Shown in pieces: positions 25,746 to 34,893 of a DNA stretch of 64,000 nt. Source of the DNA: Lichenicola sp965198575 (GTDB lineage Bacteria > Pseudomonadota > Alphaproteobacteria > Acetobacterales > Acetobacteraceae); the NCBI RefSeq assembly GCF_965198575.1, contig NZ_OZ240671.1:186001-250000 (forward strand). The letters are read 5' to 3'. A model generated the notes under the pieces. That model was not told the origin of the DNA. It saw only the letters and a program-made list of their open reading frames with translations, and ran no database searches. Position numbers and translations under genes: made by a program. Each line of letters begins with the position of its first letter. The first letter of the stretch is position 1.

Positions 25746-27056
25746 CTAGGCCGAGCGCGCCAGCACCGCGGTGAAGAAGCCGTCGGTGCCGTGCTGGCGT
25801 GGCGTCAGGCGCAGGAACGGTGTCTCGGGCGAAATCGCCGATGCCGCCAGCGGGGTGGCCAACGTCGCCGGATCACGCAGGTCGAGCGCCGAGAAACCGG
25901 GCTGGCGTGCCAGGAACGCCTCGATCTGGGACGCATTCTCCTCGGCCAGCACCGAACAGGTGGCATAGACCAACCGGCCGCCCGGACGGACCAACCCGGC
26001 CGCGGCGTCGAGGATCGCCGACTGCTTGGCGGTCAGTTCGTCGAGATCGGAGCGGGTCAACCTGAGCCTCGCATCCGGGTTGCGGCGCCACGTTCCGGTG
26101 CCGGTGCAGGGCGCGTCGACCAGCACGCGGTCGAAACTGGCAACGCGGCGCTTGCCCCACTTGTCGCCCGCCACCAGCAGGTGCCGCTCGACGTTATGCA
26201 CCCCTGCCCGCCTGAGACGGCGAACCGCACCGTCCAGCCGCGACTCCGAGACGTCACAGGCGACGATATGGCCGCGATTGCCCATCGCCATCGCAAGCCC
26301 GAGTGTCTTGCCGCCGGCGCCCGCGCAATAATCCAGCACCCGCATGTCCGGACCGGCGCCCACCGCCTGCACCACGAGCTGGCTCCCCTCGTCCTGGATC
26401 TCCACCTGGCCGTCCTGGAACGCCTTGGTCGCCATCACCGGCTGGCGCGAGGTGATGCGCAGGCCCCAGGGCGAAAGCCGGGTCGGCTGCGCGTCGATGT
26501 CCTCCCCGGCCAGTGCCGCCTGCGCCGCCTCCCGCGTGGTGCGCAGCAGGTTCACCCGCAGGTCCAGCGTCGCCGGCGCGGTCAGGGCGGCGATCTCGGC
26601 ATGGGTCTGCTCGCCGAACTGCGCCCGCAGCAGCGGCAGCAGCCAGTCGGGAACCTCGAGCGCCACGGCCTCGGGCATCTCCGGATGGTCCAGCGTGTGG
26701 CCCTCGAGGGCACGCAAAACCCGCGCCTCGAACGGCTCCAGCACGTCGGGGGCATAGCGGCCGCCGGAGAACGCGCGGGCGAGGCTCTCGACCGGGCGGC
26801 CTTCCAGCACGGACAGCGCACCGATCAGCAGGCGTGGCTGCGCTTCGCCGCCGGCCCGGACGAGCCACCATTCCAGACGGCGCCAGGCGCGCAGCACCGA
26901 CCAGACCTGGGTGGAGACCTCACGCCGGTCGCCACCGCCGATATAGCGCCGCTCGCGGAAGAAATTATTGGCGACGGCGTCGGCCGGGCGTCTCGGCGTG
27001 GCGTCCATCTGGAACAGGAGGTCGATGGCGGCGGCCAGGCGGGCGGTGGGGGTCAT
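25746..27056 (-). CDS. rsmB: 16S rRNA (cytosine-C5) methyltransferase, RsmB/NOP family
   Basis: A 436-aa SAM-dependent enzyme expected to methylate a cytosine of 16S rRNA. The motifs are DYCAGAGGKTLGLA (SAM site), VDAPCTGTGTWRRNP (motif IV with Cys) and YATCSVLAEEN (motif VI with the catalytic Cys). The N-terminal part is helical and NusB-like. Downstream of guaB on the same strand, as often seen in alphaproteobacteria, but separated from it by a hairpin array. Other RNA m5C enzymes of the family are possible. Confidence 0.88.
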   Translation of the reverse strand: MTPTARLAAAIDLLFQMDATPRRPADAVANNFFRERRYIGGGDRREVSTQVWSVLRAWRRLEWWLVRAGGEAQPRLLIGALSVLEGRPVESLARAFSGGRYAPDVLEPFEARVLRALEGHTLDHPEMPEAVALEVPDWLLPLLRAQFGEQTHAEIAALTAPATLDLRVNLLRTTREAAQAALAGEDIDAQPTRLSPWGLRITSRQPVMATKAFQDGQVEIQDEGSQLVVQAVGAGPDMRVLDYCAGAGGKTLGLAMAMGNRGHIVACDVSESRLDGAVRRLRRAGVHNVERHLLVAGDKWGKRRVASFDRVLVDAPCTGTGTWRRNPDARLRLTRSDLDELTAKQSAILDAAAGLVRPGGRLVYATCSVLAEENASQIEAFLARQPGFSALDLRDPATLATPLAASAISPETPFLRLTPRQHGTDGFFTAVLARSA

Positions 27057-27076
27057 GCGTGTTCCAGGAAGGCAGG

Positions 27077-27178
27077 CCAGGGCGCTGCCCTGGACCCGCT
27101 CAAGGCGGAGCCTTGAGAATCCAACTTACAAGAGGTGTCCAGAGGCCGAGGCCTTTGGCGGGTCCGGGCAGAGCCCGG
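27077..27178. repeat. Array of four palindromic hairpins between guaB and rsmB
   Basis: Four back-to-back inverted repeats fill the gap: 27077-27093 (7-bp arms CCAGGGC), 27099-27117 (7-bp arms CTCAAGG), 27143-27154 (5-bp arms AGGCC) and 27164-27178 (6-bp arms CCGGGC). The build resembles a REP-type dispersed element. The last hairpin lies 3 bp from the guaB stop and could act in termination or mRNA protection. No second copy was noticed in the window. Confidence 0.6.
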
Positions 27179-27180
27179 CT

Positions 27181-28689
27181 TTAGTCCTGCCGGTAATTCG
27201 GCGCCTCGCGGGTGATCGCCACATCATGCACGTGGCTTTCCCGCAGGCCGGCACCGGTGATGCGCCGGAACTGCGTCCGGGTCTGCAGGTCGGCGATGCT
27301 GGCGCTGCCGGTATAGCCCATGCCGGCGCGCAGGCCGCCGACCAGCTGGTGCACCACCGCCGCCATGCCGCCCTTGAACGCCACCCGCCCTTCGATGCCT
27401 TCCGGCACCATCTTCAGGGTGTCCTTGATTTCCTGCTGGAAGTAGCGATCGGCCGAGCCGCGCGCCATCGCCCCCAGGCTGCCCATCCCGCGATAGGCCT
27501 TGTACGAGCGGCCCTGATACAGGAACACCTCGCCCGGCGCCTCCTCGGTCCCGGCCAGCAGGCTGCCGACCATCACCACGTCCGCGCCGGCGCCGATCGC
27601 CTTCACAATGTCGCCCGACGTCCGCACCCCGCCATCGGCGATCGCCGGAATGTCGTGCTCGTGGCACGCCGCCGCCGTCTCCATCACCGCGCTGAATTGC
27701 GGCACGCCGACGCCCGCCACCACACGCGTGGTGCAGATGCTGCCCGGTCCGATGCCGATCTTCACCGCGTCCGCGCCGGCCCGGATCAGCGCCAGCGCCG
27801 CCTCGGGCGTGGCCACGTTGCCGGCGATCACCTGCACGTTGTTGGAGAGCTTCTTCACCCGCTCCACCGCCGCCAGCACGCCTGCGGAATGCCCATGCGC
27901 GGTATCGATCACCAGCAGGTCGACGCCCGCTTCGATCAGCGCCTGGCCGCGGGTGAACCCGTCCTCGCCGACACCGGTCGCGGCCGCCACGCGCAGGCGC
28001 CCCATCTCGTCCTTGTTGGCGAGCGGGTGGGCGACCGCCTTGTCCATGTCCTTGACCGTGATGATGCCGATGCAGCGGCCCTGGTCGTCCACCACCAGCA
28101 GCTTCTCGATCCGGTTCCGGTGCAGCAGCTGGCGCGCCTGGTCGGGCGTGGCGCCATCGGTCACGGTAATCAGGTTGTCGCGGGTCATCAGCTCCTCGAC
28201 CCGCGCGGTCGGGTCGGTGGCGAAGCGGACGTCGCGGTTGGTCAGGATGCCGACCAGCCGTCCATTGCCGGGCTCGACCACCGGCAGCCCGCTGATCCGC
28301 GCCCGCGCCATGATCGCGCGCACCTCGGCCAGGGTCTGCTGTGGCGTGACGGTGACCGGATTGACCACCATGCCGCTCTCGAAGCGCTTCACCCGGCGGA
28401 CATGCTCGGCCTGCTCGGCGATATCGAGGTTCTTGTGGATGACGCCGAGGCCGCCCTGCTGCGCCATGGCGATCGCCATCGCGTCCTCGGTGACGGTGTC
28501 CATGGCTGCCGACACCAGCGGGATGTTCAGGCTGATCCGGCGGGTCAGGCGGGTGCGGGTGTCGGTGGCGTTCGGCAGCACCTCGGAATAGCCCGGCACG
28601 ACCAGAACGTCGTCGAAGGCCAGTGCCTCCCGGATCCGCGCGTCCATACCGGCGCCGGGATGGGCGAAGCTGTTCCGGGCATCATCCAT
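27181..28689 (-). CDS. guaB: Inosine-5'-monophosphate dehydrogenase
   Basis: Oxidises IMP to XMP, the first committed step of GMP synthesis. The 502-aa protein has the LAFDDVLVVPGYSEV start, two CBS domains (about 106-225, the regulatory nucleotide-binding module), the catalytic loop GPGSICTTR with Cys319, the IADGG phosphate site and the GMGSLGAM flap region. ATG 28689 is chosen; the upstream ATG at 28743 adds 18 residues with no family likeness. Confidence 0.97.
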   Translation of the reverse strand: MDDARNSFAHPGAGMDARIREALAFDDVLVVPGYSEVLPNATDTRTRLTRRISLNIPLVSAAMDTVTEDAMAIAMAQQGGLGVIHKNLDIAEQAEHVRRVKRFESGMVVNPVTVTPQQTLAEVRAIMARARISGLPVVEPGNGRLVGILTNRDVRFATDPTARVEELMTRDNLITVTDGATPDQARQLLHRNRIEKLLVVDDQGRCIGIITVKDMDKAVAHPLANKDEMGRLRVAAATGVGEDGFTRGQALIEAGVDLLVIDTAHGHSAGVLAAVERVKKLSNNVQVIAGNVATPEAALALIRAGADAVKIGIGPGSICTTRVVAGVGVPQFSAVMETAAACHEHDIPAIADGGVRTSGDIVKAIGAGADVVMVGSLLAGTEEAPGEVFLYQGRSYKAYRGMGSLGAMARGSADRYFQQEIKDTLKMVPEGIEGRVAFKGGMAAVVHQLVGGLRAGMGYTGSASIADLQTRTQFRRITGAGLRESHVHDVAITREAPNYRQD

Positions 28690-28892
28690 GGCGCACGCTC
28701 TCCTGGCAGGGAGTGCCCGGGTGGCGCGGCCGATGCGGATCATCGGCGGCTCAACGTCCGTGCCTCGGGTCCCGACCTCTGGCGGGTCCCCCTACAACGG
28801 TGGGCGCGCCGATGCAAGAATCCTCGGCTGGACCGGTCGGACCAGGTGTGCTCGGGATGATCTTCTGCAGGAACGAGGGGCAGAACAGCCAG

Positions 28893-29612
28893 ATGAAGCA
28901 GGTCGTTCTCATCACCGGGGGCGCCACGGGGATCGGCCTCGCGCTGGCCGAGGCCTTCATGAGTGCCGGCGACGAGGTCGCAGTATGCGGCAGGTCGGAG
29001 GCCACTCTCGAACGCTTCTCCGCAGCCCACCCGCACGCGCTGGCGATACGGGCCGACGTGACCATCGATGCGGACCGGATCGCCATGCTCGACGCCGTCA
29101 CCGATCGTTTCGGCCGGGTCGATATCCTGGTGAACAATGCCGGCACCTTCGTCGAGCGGAATTTCTTGACCGACATCGACGTCACGAAGGGTCTCGAACA
29201 GGAGGTCGCCCTCAATTTGACGGCGCCGATCCTGCTTACGGGCGAGGTGCTGCGCCGCTGCCCCGACCTCGCCGCGATCGTATTCGTGACGTCCGGTTAT
29301 GCGCTGGTGTCACCCACCCGGGCCCCGACCTATGGCGCAGTCAAGGCGGGGCTGCACGGCTTTGCCGAGGCACTACGCCGCCAGCTTGCACCGAACGGCA
29401 CGCATGTCCTTGAACTGCTTCCACCGCTTGTCGACACGCCCATGACCACGAACACCTCGGGCAGGAAGCTCTCGCCGGAGACGGTTGCGGCGGTCACGCT
29501 GAAGGCGCTGGCCCAGCGCCGACCGATGGCGCTGCCCGGCCAGACCAGGTGGCTCCCGCTGTTGCTGAGGCTCGTGCCGAACAGCATCGGTCGTCTGGTC
29601 GGCAGCAGCTAG
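28893..29612 (+). CDS. Short-chain dehydrogenase/reductase
   Basis: A 239-aa classical SDR. The cofactor motif is TGGATGIG near residue 8, NNAG follows mid-domain, and the active site is Ser in VTSGYAL with Tyr and Lys in TYGAVKAG. The product resembles fatty-acyl or DltE-like oxidoreductases, but the substrate cannot be assigned. GAGGGG at 28875-28880 supports ATG 28893. It lies alone between guaB and the GH63 gene on the opposite strand. Confidence 0.88.
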   Translation: MKQVVLITGGATGIGLALAEAFMSAGDEVAVCGRSEATLERFSAAHPHALAIRADVTIDADRIAMLDAVTDRFGRVDILVNNAGTFVERNFLTDIDVTKGLEQEVALNLTAPILLTGEVLRRCPDLAAIVFVTSGYALVSPTRAPTYGAVKAGLHGFAEALRRQLAPNGTHVLELLPPLVDTPMTTNTSGRKLSPETVAAVTLKALAQRRPMALPGQTRWLPLLLRLVPNSIGRLVGSS

Positions 29613-29800
29613 GATGGCGGTCGAGGCCAGCTCAAAGGGCTCTGGGCTGGGAAGCAGGATGCTCGATCACGCCGAGCAGGCTGCCCTGTAAGAGTTGAAA
29701 TAGGACCAGACCCATCGGGTCGACGAGACCGGGCTGAAGCGCATCTACATGGTCAGGGATCTCGCCCGAGGACCGAAGCGATCCCGAACAGTTGTCGGCC

Positions 29801-32470
29801 TCAGCGACGGATACCCCGCCGCCGGGCCAGCAGGTTGGCAACCAAGCCGGTCCAGCCGGTCTGGTGCGATGCGCCGAGCCCCTTGCCGCTGTCGCCGTGG
29901 AAGTATTCGTGGAACAGCACCAGGCCAGCGAAGTGCGGGTCGCTCTGCAGCTTCTCGCAATCGCCGTAGATCGGCCGACGACCCTCCTCGTCACGCAGGA
30001 ACAACCGGGTCAGCCGCTCGGCGATGTCATCCGCGATGTCGTGCAACGTGCGGAAGTGCCCCGACGCCGTTGGACATTCGACGAGAAAATCGCGGCCGTA
30101 ATAATCATAGAAGCGATCCAGCGCCTCGACGATCAGGAAGTTCATCGGAAACCAGATCGGCCCGCGCCAGTTCGAATTGCCGCCGAACATTTCGGTGCGG
30201 CTCTCGCCAGGTTCATAGGCGACGTCGATGCGCGCGCCGGCATTCTCGAACACGTAGGGGTTTTCGGCGTGGTAGCGCGACAGCGAGCGCACGCCGTGCT
30301 CGGACAGGAACTCGTTCGGATCGAGCACGCGCAGCAGCAGGCGCTTCATCCGGTGGCCGCGGAGCAGCGATAGCAGACGGCGCTCGCCGATGCCGGGCTC
30401 GTCCCACCGCGCCACCAGGCCGGCCAGATCCGGTCGCCGGCTCAGGAACAGATGCAGCCGGCGGGCGAAGTTCGGCAGCTTCTTCAGCATGTCCGGTTCG
30501 AGCGTCTCGACCGCGAACAGCGGCGTCAGTCCGACCATCGAGCGCAGCTTGAGCTCGCGCATGCTGCCGTCGGGCAGGTTCAGCACGTCGTGGAAGAATT
30601 TGTCGCTCTCGCTCCACAATCCGACACCGCGCTCGCCGATATCGTTGATTGCCTGCGCGATATACAGGAAATGCTCGAAGAACTTCGATGCGATATCCTC
30701 GAATGCGCTGTCATGCATGGCGAGCTCGAGCGCGATCCGCATCATGTTGAGTGCGAACATCGCCATCCAGGCGGTGCCGTCGGTCTGGTCGAGATAGCCG
30801 CCCATCGGCAACGGACGCGAGCGATCGAAAACGCCGATATTATCGAGCCCGAGGAAGCCGCCCTGGAACACGTTGCGGCCCTGGTTGTCCTTGCGATTGA
30901 CCCACCAGGCGAAGTTCAGCAGCAGCTTGTGGAAGATCTGCTCCAGGAAACCGCGGTCGCCGCTGCCGGCATTCTGTTCCTGCTCGATCTGGTACACGCG
31001 CCACGCCGCCCAGGCCTGCACCGGCGGATTGGCGTCGCCGAAGTTCCACTCGTACGCAGGGATCTGGCCGTTCGGATGCATGTATGCTTCCGACGCCAGC
31101 AACAGCAGCTGGTCCTTGGCGAAGGAGCTGTCGATCAGCGCGAACGTGACGCAGTGGAATGCGAGGTCCCAGGCGGCGAACCACGGATATTCCCACTTGT
31201 CCGGCATCGAGATGACGTCGGCGGCATTCATGTGGCGCCAGTCGCTGTTGCGGCCCCGCTTGCGGTTGGCGGGGGGTGGCGGCAGCGTCGGATCACCGCG
31301 CAACCAGCGATAGACGTCGAGCGCATAGAACTGCTTGTTCCAGATCATCCCGGCGAGCGCCTGGCGCTGCACCATCCGCGCGTCGGCGTCGGGGATGTCC
31401 TTCTGCAGCGATGCGTAGAACCGATCCGCCTCGCTCCTGCGGGTATCCACGATCGCGTCGAAGCCGGCAAAGGGCGGAATGATCGGCTCGCCGCGCACCA
31501 GGCGAACCCGCATCGTCCAGGACTCACCCGGCTCCAGCTCACGTTTTTGCCATACGGCACATTTGGTGGCCGGCCCCTCGCTGCGCACGGCGTGCTGGTC
31601 GCCGCGCACGATCCGCTCGTGGAACCCGTCCTTGTACACCCCCTCGCCCGGATCAAGACCCATGATGCGCGGGTTGGTCTCGTTCTCGCAGAACAGGATC
31701 TCCGGGCCGTCCTCGTAATGGAACGTGTAGTGGCCCAGCATGCGGTGCTCGGCAACGATGCGGTTGGGCCCGTAATTGCGCATCGACGGCTTCGGATGGT
31801 TCTCGCGCCAGGACCAATGATTGGCAAAGAACAGCTGCGGCAGCATGTGCAGCACGGCCGGCTCGGCGCTGCGATTGGAGGCGGTCACCCGCATCAGGAT
31901 GTCGGCCTCGGCCGCCTTGGCGTACTCGATCATCACGTCGAAATAGCGATCATCGTCGAACAGGCCGGTATCCAACAGCTCGAATTCACCCTCGGTGCGC
32001 GACCGTCGACGGCTTTCCTCGGCCAGGCGCTCGTACGGGAACTCGGCCTGCGGATACTTGTACAGCATGCGCAGGTAGGCGTGCGACGGGAGCGCATCGA
32101 GGTGCCAGTAGAGCTCCTTGACGTCCTCGCCGTGGGTGCCCTGCGGACCGGTCAGCCCGAACAGCCGCTCCTTCAGGATATGGTCGCGGCCGTTCCACAA
32201 CGCCAGCGACAGGCACAGACGCTGGGTCTCGTCGCTGATCCCGGCGAGCCCGTCCTCACCCCAGCGATACGCCTTCGAGCGCGCCTGGTCGTGTGGCAGG
32301 TAGGTCCAGGCGTCACCGCCCTCGCTGTAATCCTCGCGCACCGTGCCCCACTGGCGGTCGCCGAGATACGGCCCCCACAGGCGCCAGTTGCGCATGCCGT
32401 GGCTGTGTTCGTCGAGCCGTCGCCGCTCGACATCGCGGGAACGGAGATCGGCCGATCGCGGCGTGGTCAT
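29801..32470 (-). CDS. GH63-type glucosidase-like glycoside hydrolase
   Basis: An 889-aa protein with the (alpha/alpha)6-barrel character of glycoside hydrolase family 63 and MGH-type bacterial relatives (mannosylglycerate or alpha-glucoside hydrolases). Recognisable segments are WNKQFYALDVYRWL, the DKWEYPWFAAWDLAFHCV acidic cluster, GLDNIGVFDRS, and NWRGPIWFPMNFL with LLFHEYFHGD-like closing acids. No signal peptide, so cytoplasmic alpha-glucan or compatible-solute turnover is plausible. The ATG sits 1 nt after the rlmE stop, so it is probably cotranscribed with ppx and rlmE. Confidence 0.85.
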   Translation of the reverse strand: MTTPRSADLRSRDVERRRLDEHSHGMRNWRLWGPYLGDRQWGTVREDYSEGGDAWTYLPHDQARSKAYRWGEDGLAGISDETQRLCLSLALWNGRDHILKERLFGLTGPQGTHGEDVKELYWHLDALPSHAYLRMLYKYPQAEFPYERLAEESRRRSRTEGEFELLDTGLFDDDRYFDVMIEYAKAAEADILMRVTASNRSAEPAVLHMLPQLFFANHWSWRENHPKPSMRNYGPNRIVAEHRMLGHYTFHYEDGPEILFCENETNPRIMGLDPGEGVYKDGFHERIVRGDQHAVRSEGPATKCAVWQKRELEPGESWTMRVRLVRGEPIIPPFAGFDAIVDTRRSEADRFYASLQKDIPDADARMVQRQALAGMIWNKQFYALDVYRWLRGDPTLPPPPANRKRGRNSDWRHMNAADVISMPDKWEYPWFAAWDLAFHCVTFALIDSSFAKDQLLLLASEAYMHPNGQIPAYEWNFGDANPPVQAWAAWRVYQIEQEQNAGSGDRGFLEQIFHKLLLNFAWWVNRKDNQGRNVFQGGFLGLDNIGVFDRSRPLPMGGYLDQTDGTAWMAMFALNMMRIALELAMHDSAFEDIASKFFEHFLYIAQAINDIGERGVGLWSESDKFFHDVLNLPDGSMRELKLRSMVGLTPLFAVETLEPDMLKKLPNFARRLHLFLSRRPDLAGLVARWDEPGIGERRLLSLLRGHRMKRLLLRVLDPNEFLSEHGVRSLSRYHAENPYVFENAGARIDVAYEPGESRTEMFGGNSNWRGPIWFPMNFLIVEALDRFYDYYGRDFLVECPTASGHFRTLHDIADDIAERLTRLFLRDEEGRRPIYGDCEKLQSDPHFAGLVLFHEYFHGDSGKGLGASHQTGWTGLVANLLARRRGIRR

Positions 32471-32471
32471 G

Positions 32472-33359
32472 TCAGGCAGTGGACGCGAGCGCGTTGCGGA
32501 GGATGTCGCGCAGGACCTGGGCGCGCTCGGGGCGGAACCCGGTGGCGACGACGTAGAGCTCGCTGGACTCCTTGCGGCTGGCCGGCGGCTTGGCGTGGCG
32601 GACGGTGGCGAAGGCCTGCTTCATCGGCGTCAGCATCTGCTTCTCGGTGCCGCCCTGGAACACCTTGGCAACGAAGCTGCCGCCCTCCGCCAGCACCTCC
32701 ATGGCGAAATACAGTGCCAGTTCGGCCAGGCCGATGATCCGGATATGGTCGGTGGCGGCGTGGCCGGTGGTGTTCGGCGCCATGTCCGACAGCACGAGGT
32801 CGGCCGGACCGCCCAGCATCTGGCGCAGCCGTGCCGGCAGTTCCGGATCGTTGAAGTCGCCCTGGATGATCTCGGCGCCACGCACCGGGTCCACCGGCAG
32901 CAGGTCGACGCCGACCACCCGGGCCGCGCCGCGCTTCACCGCAACCTGGGCCCAGCCTCCGGGTGCGGCACCCAGATCGACCACCCGCATGCCGGTGCGG
33001 ATCAGCTGGTACTTGTCGTCGAGCTCGATCAGCTTGAACGCCGCACGCGAGCGCCAGCCCTGCTTGCGGGCAGCCACGACATAGGGGTCGTTCAGCTGCC
33101 GGGACAGCCAGCGCTGCTGTGCCGTCGTGCGCCCGCGCGCGGTCCGCAACGACACCGCCTTGCTGCGGCTGGTCTGTGCGGTCGCCGCGTCGCCCTGGGT
33201 GGTGGCGGCGCCCGGCCGGTTGGCGCCGGTCTTGCCTGGCTGCCGACCCGGCACCGCCGGCCCCCGCCCGGGGATCGAGGGCACCCGCCCAGGGGTCGAA
33301 GGCCCACGCCCCGGAGCCGATGGACCGTTGCCAGGGCCGCTGCCACTGCGCTTGGCCAT
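32472..33359 (-). CDS. rlmE: 23S rRNA (uridine-2'-O)-methyltransferase RlmE (FtsJ)
   Basis: Methylates U2552 of 23S rRNA late in 50S assembly. The catalytic Lys-Asp-Lys-Glu set is visible in AFKLIELDDKY, SDMAPNTTGH, FVAKVFQGG and SSELYVVATGF, with SAM motif DLGAAPGGWAQV. At 295 aa it is longer than E. coli RlmE (209 aa). The extra N-terminal part (about residues 1-80) is low complexity with repeated P-G-R units and probably disordered. The ATG shares one base with the ppx stop (TGATG). Confidence 0.95.
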   Translation of the reverse strand: MAKRSGSGPGNGPSAPGRGPSTPGRVPSIPGRGPAVPGRQPGKTGANRPGAATTQGDAATAQTSRSKAVSLRTARGRTTAQQRWLSRQLNDPYVVAARKQGWRSRAAFKLIELDDKYQLIRTGMRVVDLGAAPGGWAQVAVKRGAARVVGVDLLPVDPVRGAEIIQGDFNDPELPARLRQMLGGPADLVLSDMAPNTTGHAATDHIRIIGLAELALYFAMEVLAEGGSFVAKVFQGGTEKQMLTPMKQAFATVRHAKPPASRKESSELYVVATGFRPERAQVLRDILRNALASTA

Positions 33360-34645
33360 CAGGACATGGCCCGGATTGCGCCGGCTCGTGGCGTCGAGAC
33401 ATGCATGGAGCCGCTGTCGGCTGCGGCGATACGGTGTGTGGTCGGGGTGCGGTCGCGCATCATGCGGAGCAGCATACCATCCCTGAGGCCGCGGTCAGCC
33501 ACCACGACGCTGTCGGTCGGCCAGAGGCGGTGGATCGCGTCGAAGATCGCGCATCCCGGCAGCACGGTGGCCGAGCGCTCGGGGCCGACGCAGGCATGCT
33601 GTGCCAGGCCGGCCGGTCCAAGATCGCGCAGCAGTCGGATCGCGTCATGCGCCGCCCTGCGGGACAGCACGACACCATCGACAAGCGCACGGCGATACCG
33701 CTGCAGCCCCAACGACACGCCTGCGAGCGTGGTGACCGTGCCGCTTGTTCCAAGCAGCCGGACGACGCCACGTCGCACCTCCCGGGCGATGCAATGCACC
33801 GCCTCGAAGTCCCTGAGCTGGGCGATCACGTGCTCGACCATCGCCTCGTAGCCGACATGGCTATAGGCGGTGGACCCGAACCGCTCGGCCAGGGTGATCA
33901 CGCCGAGCGGCAGGCTCTGGGTCCCGACCAGCTCCGGGCGGCCGTCCCTGCCCGTTTCCGTGCCCGGCCGCCCGTCACCGGCGACACGGATCCAGGCGAT
34001 CTCGGTCGAGCCGCCGCCGATATCGAAGATCAGCGCCCGGCTGCGTGCCCGGTCCGGTTCCGCGGTCGGAACGCGGGCGCTGCCTGGTGCGGCGCCGTCC
34101 TGCTCCGCGCGCCCTGGGTGTCCGGAGGTGTCGGGCAGATCCGCCTGCAACAGGGCAGCACAACTCTCCAAAGCCAGCTCGGCCTCTTCGCGGGTCGAGA
34201 TCACGTCGATCTGGAGACCGGTCTCGTGGCGCACGCGTTCGATGAAGCTGCGACCGTTATCGGCGCGACGACAGGCTTCGGTGGCAATCGCGCGCAGACC
34301 GCGCAGGCGGCGGCGACCGATCCGACCGGCACAGGCCTGCAGCGCACCGATGGCGCGGTCCATGGCAGCGTCGCTGAGGCGCCCGGAGCTGTGCAGACCC
34401 TCTCCCAGCCGGACGATGCGGCTGAAGCTGTCGATCACCCGGAAGCCGTTCTGCGAGGGTGCGGCGATCAGCAGCCGGCAGTTGTTGGTGCCGAGATCCA
34501 ATGCCGCGTAGGCGGGTGGGGAGACCATGCGCGGCGTGACGGGATCCGGAGGCATGGATGCGGGACCGAGGGGGGCCGGGCTTAGCGGGGCCGGGCTCAG
34601 GGGAGTCGGCCTCCGGGAGGATTGGACAGCGGCATGATCGATCAC
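33359..34645 (-). CDS. ppx: Ppx/GppA-family exopolyphosphatase
   Basis: Hydrolyses polyphosphate or pppGpp; the two activities cannot be separated here. The ASKHA-fold protein has DLGTNNCRLLI (phosphate 1), IATEACRRADN, FDIGGGSTEIAW (phosphate 2) and LLGTSGTVTTLAG. At 428 aa from ATG 34645, the first 39 residues are Pro-rich (PLSPAPLSPAPLGPAS); translation could start instead at ATG 34555 or 34528 (MVSPPAYAALDLGTN). Coupled to rlmE. Confidence 0.9.
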   Translation of the reverse strand: MIDHAAVQSSRRPTPLSPAPLSPAPLGPASMPPDPVTPRMVSPPAYAALDLGTNNCRLLIAAPSQNGFRVIDSFSRIVRLGEGLHSSGRLSDAAMDRAIGALQACAGRIGRRRLRGLRAIATEACRRADNGRSFIERVRHETGLQIDVISTREEAELALESCAALLQADLPDTSGHPGRAEQDGAAPGSARVPTAEPDRARSRALIFDIGGGSTEIAWIRVAGDGRPGTETGRDGRPELVGTQSLPLGVITLAERFGSTAYSHVGYEAMVEHVIAQLRDFEAVHCIAREVRRGVVRLLGTSGTVTTLAGVSLGLQRYRRALVDGVVLSRRAAHDAIRLLRDLGPAGLAQHACVGPERSATVLPGCAIFDAIHRLWPTDSVVVADRGLRDGMLLRMMRDRTPTTHRIAAADSGSMHVSTPRAGAIRAMS

Positions 34646-34819
34646 TGCCGGCGCCTCCCCTCCGTGGGATCACGGAAACCTGATCTTCGGCTGCCCCTAT
34701 CGGAGCGGCAAGCCATTTCTCCGGCCGGGATGGCGGTCCGTTCGTGATCGCGGTTGCCAGCCACCCCAGCCGGTGCTACCTCCGCGACCGCAGCACGCTT
34801 GGTCGGGTTGCCCGCCGCT

Positions 34820-34893
34820 TGGGGGATAGTTTAGCGGTAGAACTTCCGACTCTGACTCGGAAAGCCTTGGTTCGAATCCAGGTCCCCCAGCCA
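34820..34893 (+). tRNA. tRNA-Gln (anticodon CTG)
   Basis: A complete cloverleaf with encoded CCA. The acceptor stem pairs TGGGGGA with TCCCCCA (34820-34826 / 34883-34889), the anticodon stem TCCGA/TCGGA encloses CTCTGAC with anticodon CTG at 34852-34854, and the T-arm is CTTGG-TTCGAAT-CCAGG. Reads CAG codons. Confidence 0.97.

Noticed and set aside
26968..28860. 630-codon open frame on the plus strand
   Set aside because: Antisense to guaB; His/Arg/Asp-rich shadow frame.
30452..32737. 761-codon open frame on the plus strand
   Set aside because: Antisense to the GH63 gene, low-complexity charged composition, no domain.
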